Assembly (NCBI GenBank): GCA_934647145.1
Contig: CAKUFB010000128.1
Location: 1 to 7,416 of the forward strand
Origin: an uncultured Clostridia bacterium
GTDB taxonomy: Bacteria > Bacillota > Clostridia > Christensenellales > Aristaeellaceae
DNA: 7,416 bases
Direction of reading: 5' to 3'
Shown here: positions 1 through 5,608 of the stretch, in pieces
Layout: each line of letters begins with the position of its first letter
Position numbering within the stretch: position 1 is the first letter of the stretch
Notes under the pieces: model-generated
The model's input: the letters and a program-made list of their open reading frames with translations, nothing else
What the model was told of the DNA's origin: nothing
Databases searched by the model: none
Position numbers and translations under genes: made by a program

Positions 1-1223
1 GACAGGCCGAAGCCGGACAGGTCGATCGTATTGGATGAGGCGTTGTACAGCTCGAGCCAGTCGTAGCTCTCCTTGGAAAGGTCGGTCGAGTCGGTCGAGG
101 CCATGACCTCGGTGATGTACAGACCGGCGCTGTTTTGAGCGCGGAAGGCGTCGTCCAGGCGGGCCGCGCCCGAGGCGGTGTTCTCATAGCCAGGAGTGGG
201 CACGAAGGCGCTGCTCCACTCGCCGCCAGACAGGCGGGAAAGAGACTGGTCGGCGGCCAAAGCGCCGGCTGCGACGGTGTCCACGATCTGCCCGTCCGGA
301 TTGCTCAGGTACAGGCTCTCTCCATCGGCGCTCAGGCGGAAGGAGGCGTGCAGCTGCGTGCCCGTCGAGGCGCGGCCGTCGGCGTAGACCAGCAGGTACT
401 CGCCCGGCTGAAGCGTGCGGTCGGGGAAAATCCACTTGCGCAGGTTGGCGCTGCTGTCCGAAAGCGCGTAGCCGGAGAGGCTGACGGCGCGGTTCGAGGT
501 ATTGTGGATTTCGATCCAGTCGGTATACTCGCCGTACTCGTTCATCGCGTAGGTGGCGTTTTTTGCCATGACCTCGCTCAGCTCGATCGGGTCGGCGGCC
601 GTTCGGCGCTCGGCGAGCACCAGCTCGTAGTATTCCTGCGTGTTGGGCAGGGAGGGGGTGTACATCGAGGAAACCGCCCACTCGCCGCGGCGGCTGCGCG
701 CGTAGACCTGGTTCTTTTCGAGGGAGGGAAGGTCTACACTGTCCACCTCGCGGCCCGCCCGGTCGCGCAGGGTGAGCGTGACTCCGCCCGCCGCGGGCAG
801 CTTGTAGGGCGCGTGCAGGAAATATCCGGGCGTGTTCTGCGACGCGCCGTCGGCAAAGATCAGCAGGTACTCGCCGGGGGCGAGGGTCTGTCTGCCGAAG
901 GTGAAGGGCATGAGCTCCTGCGAGGACAGCGTGAGCGTCCAGCCGGTCAGGTCGATCGCCTGACTGCCCGCGTTTTCGATCTCCAGCCAGTCGGAGTAGT
1001 TGCCCTTGTCGTCGGCGAAGGCCGAGGAATTGGCCGACATGACCTCGCTCAGGCGCACGCCGCTGAAAGCGGCGGGCGGCGCGTCCGACGCGGCGCTTCC
1101 GGCGGGGGACAGCGGAAGAAGGTACTGCGCCGCCGCGCCCGCCAGCAGCAGACACACGGCGCAAACGGCCAATATCATCAGAGAACGCGCCTGCGAAGCG
1201 CGACGGGAAGTATGCTTTGACAC
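1..1223 (-). CDS. Lamin-tail-domain (LTD) repeat protein, exported/anchored, C-terminus beyond window
   Basis: This open frame of about 407 codons has no stop and runs off the left edge. It begins at GTG (1221-1223), nine bases after a perfect AAGGAGG. Residues 5-12 are basic (SRRASQAR) and are followed by a hydrophobic stretch at about 14-33, giving a signal peptide or N-terminal anchor. Three LTD repeats follow. Each opens with a '[LT]-[ST/E]-E-V-M-[SA]' strand (Met62, Met219, Met374), then 'DW[LI]EI.N' and 'LxGxxL'; repeats 1 and 2 continue with 'L.PGEYLL[IV][FY]ADG', and the third is cut by the window edge. The repeat period is about 156 residues. LTDs are immunoglobulin-like beta sandwiches common in secreted bacterial proteins. 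In clostridia such repeats often precede a CotH-kinase or other surface domain, so the missing part could hold one; that is inference. It lies downstream of the AraC gene on the same strand, with its own candidate -10. The LTD call is secure; the function is unknown. Confidence 0.85.
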   Translation of the reverse strand, partial: MSKHTSRRASQARSLMILAVCAVCLLLAGAAAQYLLPLSPAGSAASDAPPAAFSGVRLSEVMSANSSAFADDKGNYSDWLEIENAGSQAIDLTGWTLTLSSQELMPFTFGRQTLAPGEYLLIFADGASQNTPGYFLHAPYKLPAAGGVTLTLRDRAGREVDSVDLPSLEKNQVYARSRRGEWAVSSMYTPSLPNTQEYYELVLAERRTAADPIELSEVMAKNATYAMNEYGEYTDWIEIHNTSNRAVSLSGYALSDSSANLRKWIFPDRTLQPGEYLLVYADGRASTGTQLHASFRLSADGESLYLSNPDGQIVDTVAAGALAADQSLSRLSGGEWSSAFVPTPGYENTASGAARLDDAFRAQNSAGLYITEVMASTDSTDLSKESYDWLELYNASSNTIDLSGFGL

Positions 1224-1232
1224 CGGGGTGAT

Positions 1233-1239
1233 CCTCCTT
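1233..1239 (-). promoter_or_regulatory. Ribosome binding site fixing the GTG start of the LTD protein
   Basis: The minus strand reads AAGGAGG, then nine bases, then GTG. There is no ATG in this frame before the signal-like hydrophobic stretch except one inside it (Met16). The site therefore decides the unusual GTG start and keeps the whole signal segment. Confidence 0.8.
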
Positions 1240-1264
1240 GAGAAAAATCCGCGTATATGCATCT

Positions 1265-1270
1265 ATTATA
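1265..1270 (-). promoter_or_regulatory. Candidate -10 box for the LTD gene
   Basis: The minus strand carries a perfect TATAAT (preceded by TGTAC) about 42 bases upstream of the GTG start, in an otherwise GC-rich 102-bp gap after the AraC gene. No hexamer resembling TTGACA sits 16-18 bases upstream, so either an activator helps or this is a chance match. The predicted leader is about 34 nt and contains the AAGGAGG site. Confidence 0.4.
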
Positions 1271-1325
1271 GTACAAACCGGCGCGGAACGCGAGGAAAAC
1301 GCGATGATTTTCACAGAGATAAATG

Positions 1326-2120
1326 TTAAATCTTGTCCGCGCGGCGGTATTGGGAGGGCGAAACGCCGTACTTCTGCTTGAAGACCTTGCTCAGGTGAAA
1401 CTCGTCGCAGAAGCCCAGCGTGGCGGCGATTTCGGCCAGGCGCACGTCCGGCTCGACGGAAATCTGCTGCGCGGCCATTTCCAGCTTGCGGTTCATCTGG
1501 TACTTGGAAAAGGACATGCCGACGGCGCGGCGCATGGCGTTTTCGACCGTCCTGGGGCTCACGTAGAGCAGAGCGGCCACCTCGGCGACGCGAAACTGGC
1601 GGTGCGGCTGGGCGTGTATGAGCTGGATGATGCGCTCGGCCAGGCCGGGGTCGCCCGCCTCCCGCGCGTCGGCCAGAGAGAGCGCCAGCAGGCTGAACAG
1701 CGCGCTCAGGCGCTCCTCGCGGTACGGCCTGTCGCTCCAGGCCGTCTCGACGATCTGCTCGAAGTACTGCCGAACCTGCGGACAGCTGCGGGCGCTGATG
1801 CGGGTGGGCAGGCGCAGCGTGTGCGGGTTGTCCTCCCGGTCGCCGGGTTCGCAGGAAATATGCAGGCAGATGGTGCGCGTGCGCGGGGCGCAGGGCAGGC
1901 GGGTATAGTGGTGATGCCCGGCGGTCAGCAGCAGCGCGTCGTCCCTCTCCATTGGGTACTCGGTGTCGCCCTCGGTGATGGCCCAGCGGCCGTCGATGAG
2001 GTAGATCAGGTCGTGATACTGCAGCACGCGGTTGAGATAGAGCGGCTCGGTGGGCTGCTCGTAATAGTGCGAGTTGGCGGCGGCCACGCGGTGCGCCTGG
2101 GTCAGGTCAAAGTGAATCAT
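1326..2120 (-). CDS. AraC-family transcriptional regulator, complete (264 aa)
   Basis: A soluble DNA-binding regulator of usual family length. Residues about 15-90 form a cupin-like N-terminal sensing domain, with alternating strands around 'YLIDGRWAITEGDTEY' and a His-rich strand 'GHHHYTRL' (68-75). Residues about 160-260 form the AraC/XylS two-HTH domain. Helix-turn-helix 1 lies at about 177-197 (FRVAEVAALLYVSPRTVENA) and HTH 2 at about 227-248 (RLAEIAATLGFCDEFHLSKV). The family signature end 'FKQKYGVSPSQYRR' is at 247-260. The ATG follows AAAGGAG by six bases. It is transcribed divergently from the oxidoreductase/AroD-like/SDR operon, the usual arrangement for a local activator; the ligand is probably that operon's substrate (inference). 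Its own promoter is a TGATATAAT extended -10 overlapped by a cre-like site. The family is certain; the target and ligand are not shown by sequence. Confidence 0.93.
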   Translation of the reverse strand: MIHFDLTQAHRVAAANSHYYEQPTEPLYLNRVLQYHDLIYLIDGRWAITEGDTEYPMERDDALLLTAGHHHYTRLPCAPRTRTICLHISCEPGDREDNPHTLRLPTRISARSCPQVRQYFEQIVETAWSDRPYREERLSALFSLLALSLADAREAGDPGLAERIIQLIHAQPHRQFRVAEVAALLYVSPRTVENAMRRAVGMSFSKYQMNRKLEMAAQQISVEPDVRLAEIAATLGFCDEFHLSKVFKQKYGVSPSQYRRADKI

Positions 2121-2185
2121 GCGCGGCTCCTTTCCGTTTTATACATGAATTGGGCAAAAATCCACATGGACGAACGCCCGGAAAT

Positions 2186-2214
2186 ATTATATCATAAGGG
2201 CAGGAAAATGCAAG
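2186..2214 (-). promoter_or_regulatory. Extended -10 promoter of the AraC gene
   Basis: On the minus strand TGATATAAT (2186-2194) is a full extended -10 (TG-N-TATAAT). A weak -35 (CTTGCA, 2209-2214) lies 17 bases upstream. The start of transcription would fall near 2179, giving a leader of about 58 nt that ends in AAAGGAG. No comparably good plus-strand promoter for the operon was found in 2121-2282, which fits a promoter that depends on an activator. Confidence 0.6.
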
Positions 2215-2222
2215 CGCTTCCG
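2208..2222. promoter_or_regulatory. cre-like operator (CcpA / LacI-family type)
   Basis: ATGCAAGCGCTTCCG matches the Gram-positive catabolite-responsive element consensus WTGNAANCGNWWNCA at every fixed position except the last (G for A). Its core AAGCGCTT is a perfect palindrome. It overlaps the -35 region of the AraC promoter and lies 60 bases upstream of the operon's first ATG. Binding of CcpA or a LacI-family protein could therefore block the regulator and reduce operon expression. The match is direct; the identity of the binding protein is inference. Confidence 0.55.
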
Positions 2223-2282
2223 GGAAATCCGGCCGCGCGGCGCGTGAAAAACGAAAACCGGACGATGAAAGGATGGGGTCAA

Positions 2283-3269
2283 ATGATGCATGCGGTTTTG
2301 AAGGGAAAGGACGGGAAGCTCCACTGGAGCGAGGTGCCTTCTCCCACCCTGCGCGAGGGCGACGTGCTGCTGGAGGTACACGCGGCGGCGCTCAACCGCG
2401 CCGATCTTCTGCAGCGGGCGGGGCAGTATCCGCCGCCTCCCGGCTGGCCGGACTGGTTCGGATTGGAAGCGGCGGGCGTGATTCGCGAGCTGGGGCCTAA
2501 GGCGGCGGCCGAGGGCAAGTGGCACGTGGGCGACGAGGTGTGCGCGCTGCTGGGCGGCGGCGGCTACGCGGAGTACGTGGCCGTGCCCGCCGAGATGCTG
2601 ATGCCCATTCCGAAGGGCCTGTCGATGCAGGAGGCGGCCGCGCTGCCCGAGGTGTACGGCGCGGCGTACCTGTTCCTGTTCGTCGAGGGCAGGCTCCAGG
2701 CGGGCGACACGGTGCTGGTGCAGGCGGGCGCGAGCGGCCTGGCCAGCGTGGCGATTCCGATGGCGAAGGCGTTCGGCGCGCGCGTGATCACGACCGTGCT
2801 GACCGACGAAATCGCCGAATCGATCGCGCCGCTTAAGGCCGACCGCGTGGTCGTGACCGGGCGCGAGAGCCTGGCCGAGGCGATGAAGGAGGAGCTGGAA
2901 GCGGGTCACGGCGTGGACATCGCGGTGGACTGCCTGGGCGGCTCTGCGGTGGGCGAGTGCCTGCCCTACATGAACCGGCTGGGCCGCTGGATCATGATCG
3001 CCACGCTGGCGGGCGACGTGACGAACGTCAACCTCAAGACCATGTACGTGCGCGGAACCCGCCTGATCGGCACCACGCTGCGCAGCCGTACCTCCGAGGA
3101 AAAGGGGCGCATCCTGGGCGACATGGTGAACATCCTCTGGCCGAAGGTCGAGTCGGGCGAAATCCGACCCACCATCTGCAAAATCTTCCCGATTCAGCAG
3201 GCCGAGGAGGCGCAGGCGCTGATGGCCTCCGGAAAGCACGTGGGCAAGATCGTGCTCAAGGTGAGGTGA
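2283..3269 (+). CDS. NAD(P)H:quinone/enone oxidoreductase, PIG3 subfamily of medium-chain reductases (328 aa)
   Basis: A zinc-free medium-chain dehydrogenase/reductase of the quinone oxidoreductase type, cytoplasmic, expected to use NAD(P)H to reduce a quinone or an activated C=C bond. The N-terminal GroES-like fold holds the subfamily signature 'LNRADLLQRAGQYPPPPG' (37-54) and 'GLEAAGVI' (60-67). 'VGDEVCALLGGGGYAEY' is at 82-98. The Rossmann motif 'VQAGASGLASVAI' lies at 146-158, with Gly-Leu-Ala-Ser in place of the common Gly-Ile/Val-Gly-Thr. The late signature 'RLIGTTLRSRTSEEKGRI' (260-277) is typical of PIG3 proteins. The length is normal (about 325-330). The chosen ATG follows AAAGGA by nine bases; an in-frame ATG at 2265 has no such site, and the open frame further upstream is antisense to the AraC gene. 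It is first in a three-gene operon, four bases before the AroD-like gene. The physiological substrate is not visible. Confidence 0.9.
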   Translation: MMHAVLKGKDGKLHWSEVPSPTLREGDVLLEVHAAALNRADLLQRAGQYPPPPGWPDWFGLEAAGVIRELGPKAAAEGKWHVGDEVCALLGGGGYAEYVAVPAEMLMPIPKGLSMQEAAALPEVYGAAYLFLFVEGRLQAGDTVLVQAGASGLASVAIPMAKAFGARVITTVLTDEIAESIAPLKADRVVVTGRESLAEAMKEELEAGHGVDIAVDCLGGSAVGECLPYMNRLGRWIMIATLAGDVTNVNLKTMYVRGTRLIGTTLRSRTSEEKGRILGDMVNILWPKVESGEIRPTICKIFPIQQAEEAQALMASGKHVGKIVLKVR

Positions 3270-3273
3270 TAAT

Positions 3274-4050
3274 ATGAACAGACCTTCCTTTCTGGCGCTG
3301 CCCCGGCCGATCGTGACCTGCATCCTGGGCGAAAAAACCGTGGAGGACGCCATTGCGACCGTCAAAAACGGCGAGTTCAAGGGCGCGCCCGCCTTCGCCA
3401 TTCACCTGGAAAAACTGGCGAAGGAAGACCTGACCGACGACAACCTCCGGCGCATCGCCGGATGCACGCGCAGGCCGTTCATGTTCCTGCACTACCGCGG
3501 CGACGGGCGCTTTACCGACGAGGAGCGCGTGGAGCTGCTGACGCGGGCGATTGAGTGCGGCGCGGCGTGCGTCGACTTCACCGCCGATACCTTCGACCCG
3601 TCGCCGATGGAGTTCACCGAGAAGAGCGAGGCCGTTGACCGGCAGAAGCGCGCCATCGACCGGGTACACGAGCTGGGCGGCGAGGTGGTCATGTCCTCGC
3701 ACATACTCGACCGGGCGCGTTCCTGCGAGCAGGTGCTGGAGCATTTGCAGGCTGTCGAGGCGCGCGGGGCGGATTTCGCGAAGATCGTGACCATGGCCAA
3801 CACCGAGGAGGAGTTCGTCGAGGCCGTGCGCACGACCATGGTGCTCCGGCGCGAGCTGAAAAAGCCGTTTATCTTCCTGTGCGGCGGCAAATTCGCGCTG
3901 CCCATGCGGTACCTGTGCCCGTCGCTGGGCAATGCGCTGACCTTCTGCGTGGAGAAGTACTCCGCGGCCTTCACCACCGGTCAGCCGCCGCTTGAGAACA
4001 TGCAGCGCATCCTGAAAAGCTACAACTGGCACATCGACGAGTGTGACTGA
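3274..4050 (+). CDS. Divergent type I 3-dehydroquinate dehydratase-like protein (AroD family, 258 aa)
   Basis: A TIM-barrel class I dehydroquinase homologue: these enzymes bind a beta-hydroxy ketone through a Lys Schiff base and remove water. Aligned by eye with E. coli AroD (about 252 aa), the general-base His is kept in 'SSHIL' (His143) and the Schiff-base Lys in 'FAKIVTM' (Lys170). Also kept are Arg75 in 'LHYRGDG' (AroD Arg82), Arg212 in 'PMRYL' (AroD Arg213), Gln237 in 'TTGQPPL' (AroD Gln236) and Glu46. The catalytic-network Glu86 of AroD is not kept (the spot reads GDGRF), and the 'EWRxD' motif is reduced to 'LEKLA'. The mechanism is thus probably preserved but the substrate changed, or the protein is a catabolic paralogue for quinate/shikimate-like compounds (inference). 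The start follows AGGTGA by four bases, overlapping the upstream gene's stop, which suggests translational coupling. Genome context with no other aro gene argues against a role in the biosynthetic shikimate pathway. Confidence 0.8.
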   Translation: MNRPSFLALPRPIVTCILGEKTVEDAIATVKNGEFKGAPAFAIHLEKLAKEDLTDDNLRRIAGCTRRPFMFLHYRGDGRFTDEERVELLTRAIECGAACVDFTADTFDPSPMEFTEKSEAVDRQKRAIDRVHELGGEVVMSSHILDRARSCEQVLEHLQAVEARGADFAKIVTMANTEEEFVEAVRTTMVLRRELKKPFIFLCGGKFALPMRYLCPSLGNALTFCVEKYSAAFTTGQPPLENMQRILKSYNWHIDECD

Positions 4051-4056
4051 AGGAGG
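4050..4056 (+). promoter_or_regulatory. Ribosome binding site deciding the SDR start
   Basis: A perfect AAGGAGG begins on the last base of the preceding gene's stop codon and is seven bases before the ATG at 4064. It rules out the in-frame ATG at 4043, which would place this site inside the coding sequence. Confidence 0.85.
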
Positions 4057-4063
4057 GAATTTC

Positions 4064-4804
4064 ATGAGATTTGAAGGCAGAACCGCGATCATCACCGGCG
4101 CGGCCTCGGGCATGGGGCTGCTGACCTCGCAGAAGCTGGCCGAGGAGGGCGCGATCGTGTACATGGCCGACATCAACGAGGAGCGGCTAGAGCGGGAGGC
4201 GCAGGCCATCCGCGACGCGGGCGGCAGGGCGATTGCCTGCGTGACCGACCTGCGCGAGTATGACCAGATTCTCCGCACGGTCGAGCGCGTGATGGCCGAC
4301 GAGGGGCACATCGACATCCTGGTCAACTTCGCCGGCGGCTTCCCGCCCCGCATGTGCGGCAAGCCCACCGATTTCCTGCACGAGGATCTGGACGTGATCG
4401 ACTGGGGCATTCAGGTTAATTTCCGCGCCCCGATGCTGTTCGCCCGGGCCGTGCTGGGCCACATGATCGACAACAGGCGCGGCGTCATCATCCACATCGG
4501 CTCCGTGGACGGCGAAACCGGCGGCGGCGTGGACTACGCGGCCGAAAAGAGCGGCCTGACCTACGGATTGACCAAGGCCATCGCGCGGGTGGGCGCGCCC
4601 TACGGCGTGCGCTGCTGCGGCGTGACGCCCGGCCCGGTGCTGACCCGCGCCAGCATGGCCAACATGAAGACCGCGCTGGGACGCGCCGCCGAGCCGATCG
4701 AGGTGGTCAAGCTGGTGCTGTATCTGTGCTCCGACGACGCGGCGTTCATCACCGGCTCCAATCACCTGATCGAGGGCGGCCGCGTGCTGCTCAACAACGC
4801 GTAA
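4064..4804 (+). CDS. Classical short-chain dehydrogenase/reductase (SDR, 246 aa)
   Basis: A cytoplasmic NAD-linked alcohol dehydrogenase/ketoreductase. The cofactor motif TGAASGMG is at 11-18. Asp36 at the end of strand beta-2 ('YMADIN') favours NAD(H) over NADP(H) by the usual SDR rule. Asp62 follows ('VTDLRE'), and 'NFAGG' at 88-92 stands for the common NNAG/NAAG. The catalytic tetrad is complete: Asn119 (VNFRAP), Ser147 (HIGSVDG), Tyr158 and Lys162 (YAAEK). 'TPGPVLT' (188-194) is the usual loop after beta-6, and the C-terminus 'ITGSNHLIEGG' is the standard family end. The length is typical (about 250). It is third in the operon, 13 bases after the AroD-like gene. In context it may oxidise a hydroxyl to the ketone that the AroD-like protein needs for Schiff-base formation, or reduce the product (inference). 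The family is certain; the substrate is unknown. Confidence 0.93.
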   Translation: MRFEGRTAIITGAASGMGLLTSQKLAEEGAIVYMADINEERLEREAQAIRDAGGRAIACVTDLREYDQILRTVERVMADEGHIDILVNFAGGFPPRMCGKPTDFLHEDLDVIDWGIQVNFRAPMLFARAVLGHMIDNRRGVIIHIGSVDGETGGGVDYAAEKSGLTYGLTKAIARVGAPYGVRCCGVTPGPVLTRASMANMKTALGRAAEPIEVVKLVLYLCSDDAAFITGSNHLIEGGRVLLNNA

Positions 4805-4829
4805 ACGACTGCGCCTCGCTCTGTTTATG

Positions 4830-4858
4830 TTGACAGGGCGGGGCGCGCGTGCTATACT
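4830..4858 (+). promoter_or_regulatory. Strong sigma-A-type promoter of the deacetylase gene
   Basis: A perfect -35 TTGACA (4830-4835) is followed by a 17-base spacer and TATACT (4853-4858), with TGC in front giving an extended -10. Transcription should begin near 4865, leaving a leader of only about 21 nt that contains the GGAGG site (4874-4878). The spacer is almost pure G/C. No hairpin terminator separates it from the SDR stop at 4804, so operon read-through may also reach the deacetylase. Confidence 0.85.
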
Positions 4859-4885
4859 GGCACAAAAAACGACGGAGGAACGACG

Positions 4886-5590
4886 ATGTTTCATGGGAAG
4901 ATGAAGGCGGTCACGTTCAGCTACGACGACGGCGTGACCCAGGATCAGCGGCTGATTTCGCTGCTGAACAAATACGGCCTGAGGTGTACGTTCAACCTGA
5001 ACAGCGAGCTGCTGGGCAAGCCCGGCTCGCTCCTGCGCGAAGAGGTCACGGTGGCGCACGTGAAGCCGCGCGCCTGCGAGGTGCGCGCGATTTACGAGGG
5101 GCACGAGGTGGCGGCGCATACGCTGACGCATCCCCTGCTGCCCAGCCTGCCCGACGACGAGGTGGTGCGGCAGGTGGAGCAGGATCGGCTGAACCTGTCC
5201 GATCTGGTGGGCTACGAAGTGGTCGGCATGGCCTATCCGGGCGGCGGCGTGAACTTCGATCAGCGCGTGGCGCGCCTGATTCGGGAGAAAACCGGCGTGA
5301 AGTACGCCCGCACGACGGTCTGCAGCGCCGCGTTCGACCCGCAGAGCGACCTGTACGTGTTCAAGCCGACCGTGTATCACCACCATCACTTCGACGAGAT
5401 GACGCGCCTGGCCGGGGAATTCCTGGCCGCGCCGAACGACAGGCCGCGCATCTTCTACGTCTGGGGGCACGCGTACGAGTTCGACATCTGCAACGACTGG
5501 GATCGGATGGAGGACTTTTTCCGCCTGATTTCCGGACGAAAGGACGTGTTCTACGGCACCAACCGCGAGGTGCTGCTGGGGCTGGACTGA
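4886..5590 (+). CDS. Polysaccharide deacetylase family protein (NodB/CE4-like, 234 aa, no signal peptide)
   Basis: A NodB-homology metal-dependent hydrolase removing N- or O-acyl groups from a carbohydrate. Motif 1 is 'TFSYDDG' (Asp14 as base, Asp15 as metal ligand). Motif 2 is 'HTLTH' (metal ligands His78 and His82). Motif 3 is 'AYPGGG' (116-121), where classical CE4 enzymes have R-x-P-[YF]. The late His motif is probably 'VWGHAYEFD' (His195). A run of four His at 165-168 (VYHHHHFDEM) lies before the last strands. There is no signal peptide or membrane segment, so it should act in the cytoplasm on small imported sugars rather than on cell-wall glycan (inference). The ATG is seven bases after GGAGG. 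It has its own strong promoter, is codirectional with the upstream operon, and converges with the truncated AraC gene with only 18 bases between stops. The family is clear; the substrate is not. Confidence 0.9.
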   Translation: MFHGKMKAVTFSYDDGVTQDQRLISLLNKYGLRCTFNLNSELLGKPGSLLREEVTVAHVKPRACEVRAIYEGHEVAAHTLTHPLLPSLPDDEVVRQVEQDRLNLSDLVGYEVVGMAYPGGGVNFDQRVARLIREKTGVKYARTTVCSAAFDPQSDLYVFKPTVYHHHHFDEMTRLAGEFLAAPNDRPRIFYVWGHAYEFDICNDWDRMEDFFRLISGRKDVFYGTNREVLLGLD

Positions 5591-5608
5591 GCGCAAAGCG
5601 GCAGAGGG

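Noticed and set aside
135..1220. Long plus-strand open frame (361 codons)
   Set aside because: It is antisense to the LTD protein, whose repeats and ribosome site are convincing. The translation is Arg/Gly/Val-rich with no domain pattern.
184..1314. Minus-strand open frame starting at 1314 in another frame
   Set aside because: It is a frame-shifted shadow of the LTD gene, rich in Arg/Pro/Ala. The LTD repeats lie in the frame that starts at GTG 1223.
1323..2282. Upstream extension of the oxidoreductase frame (would give 648 aa)
   Set aside because: It is antisense to the AraC gene and across its promoter. The oxidoreductase has normal length from 2283 with a ribosome site.
2187..3401. 404-codon minus-strand frame over the oxidoreductase
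   Set aside because: A His/Arg/Ala-rich antisense product with no family signature; an effect of GC-rich third positions.
4043..4063. Alternative SDR start at ATG 4043
   Set aside because: It would overlap the AroD-like stop and put the AAGGAGG site inside the gene. The start at 4064 has ideal spacing and normal SDR length.
3274..4804. Reading the AroD-like and SDR genes as the biosynthetic shikimate pathway
   Set aside because: The SDR is not a shikimate dehydrogenase family protein, no other aro gene is present, and the AraC/cre context is catabolic.
3256..5596. Two long minus-strand frames (384 and 469 codons) over the AroD-like, SDR and deacetylase genes
   Set aside because: Antisense shadows. 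The plus-strand genes carry full catalytic motifs and ribosome sites.
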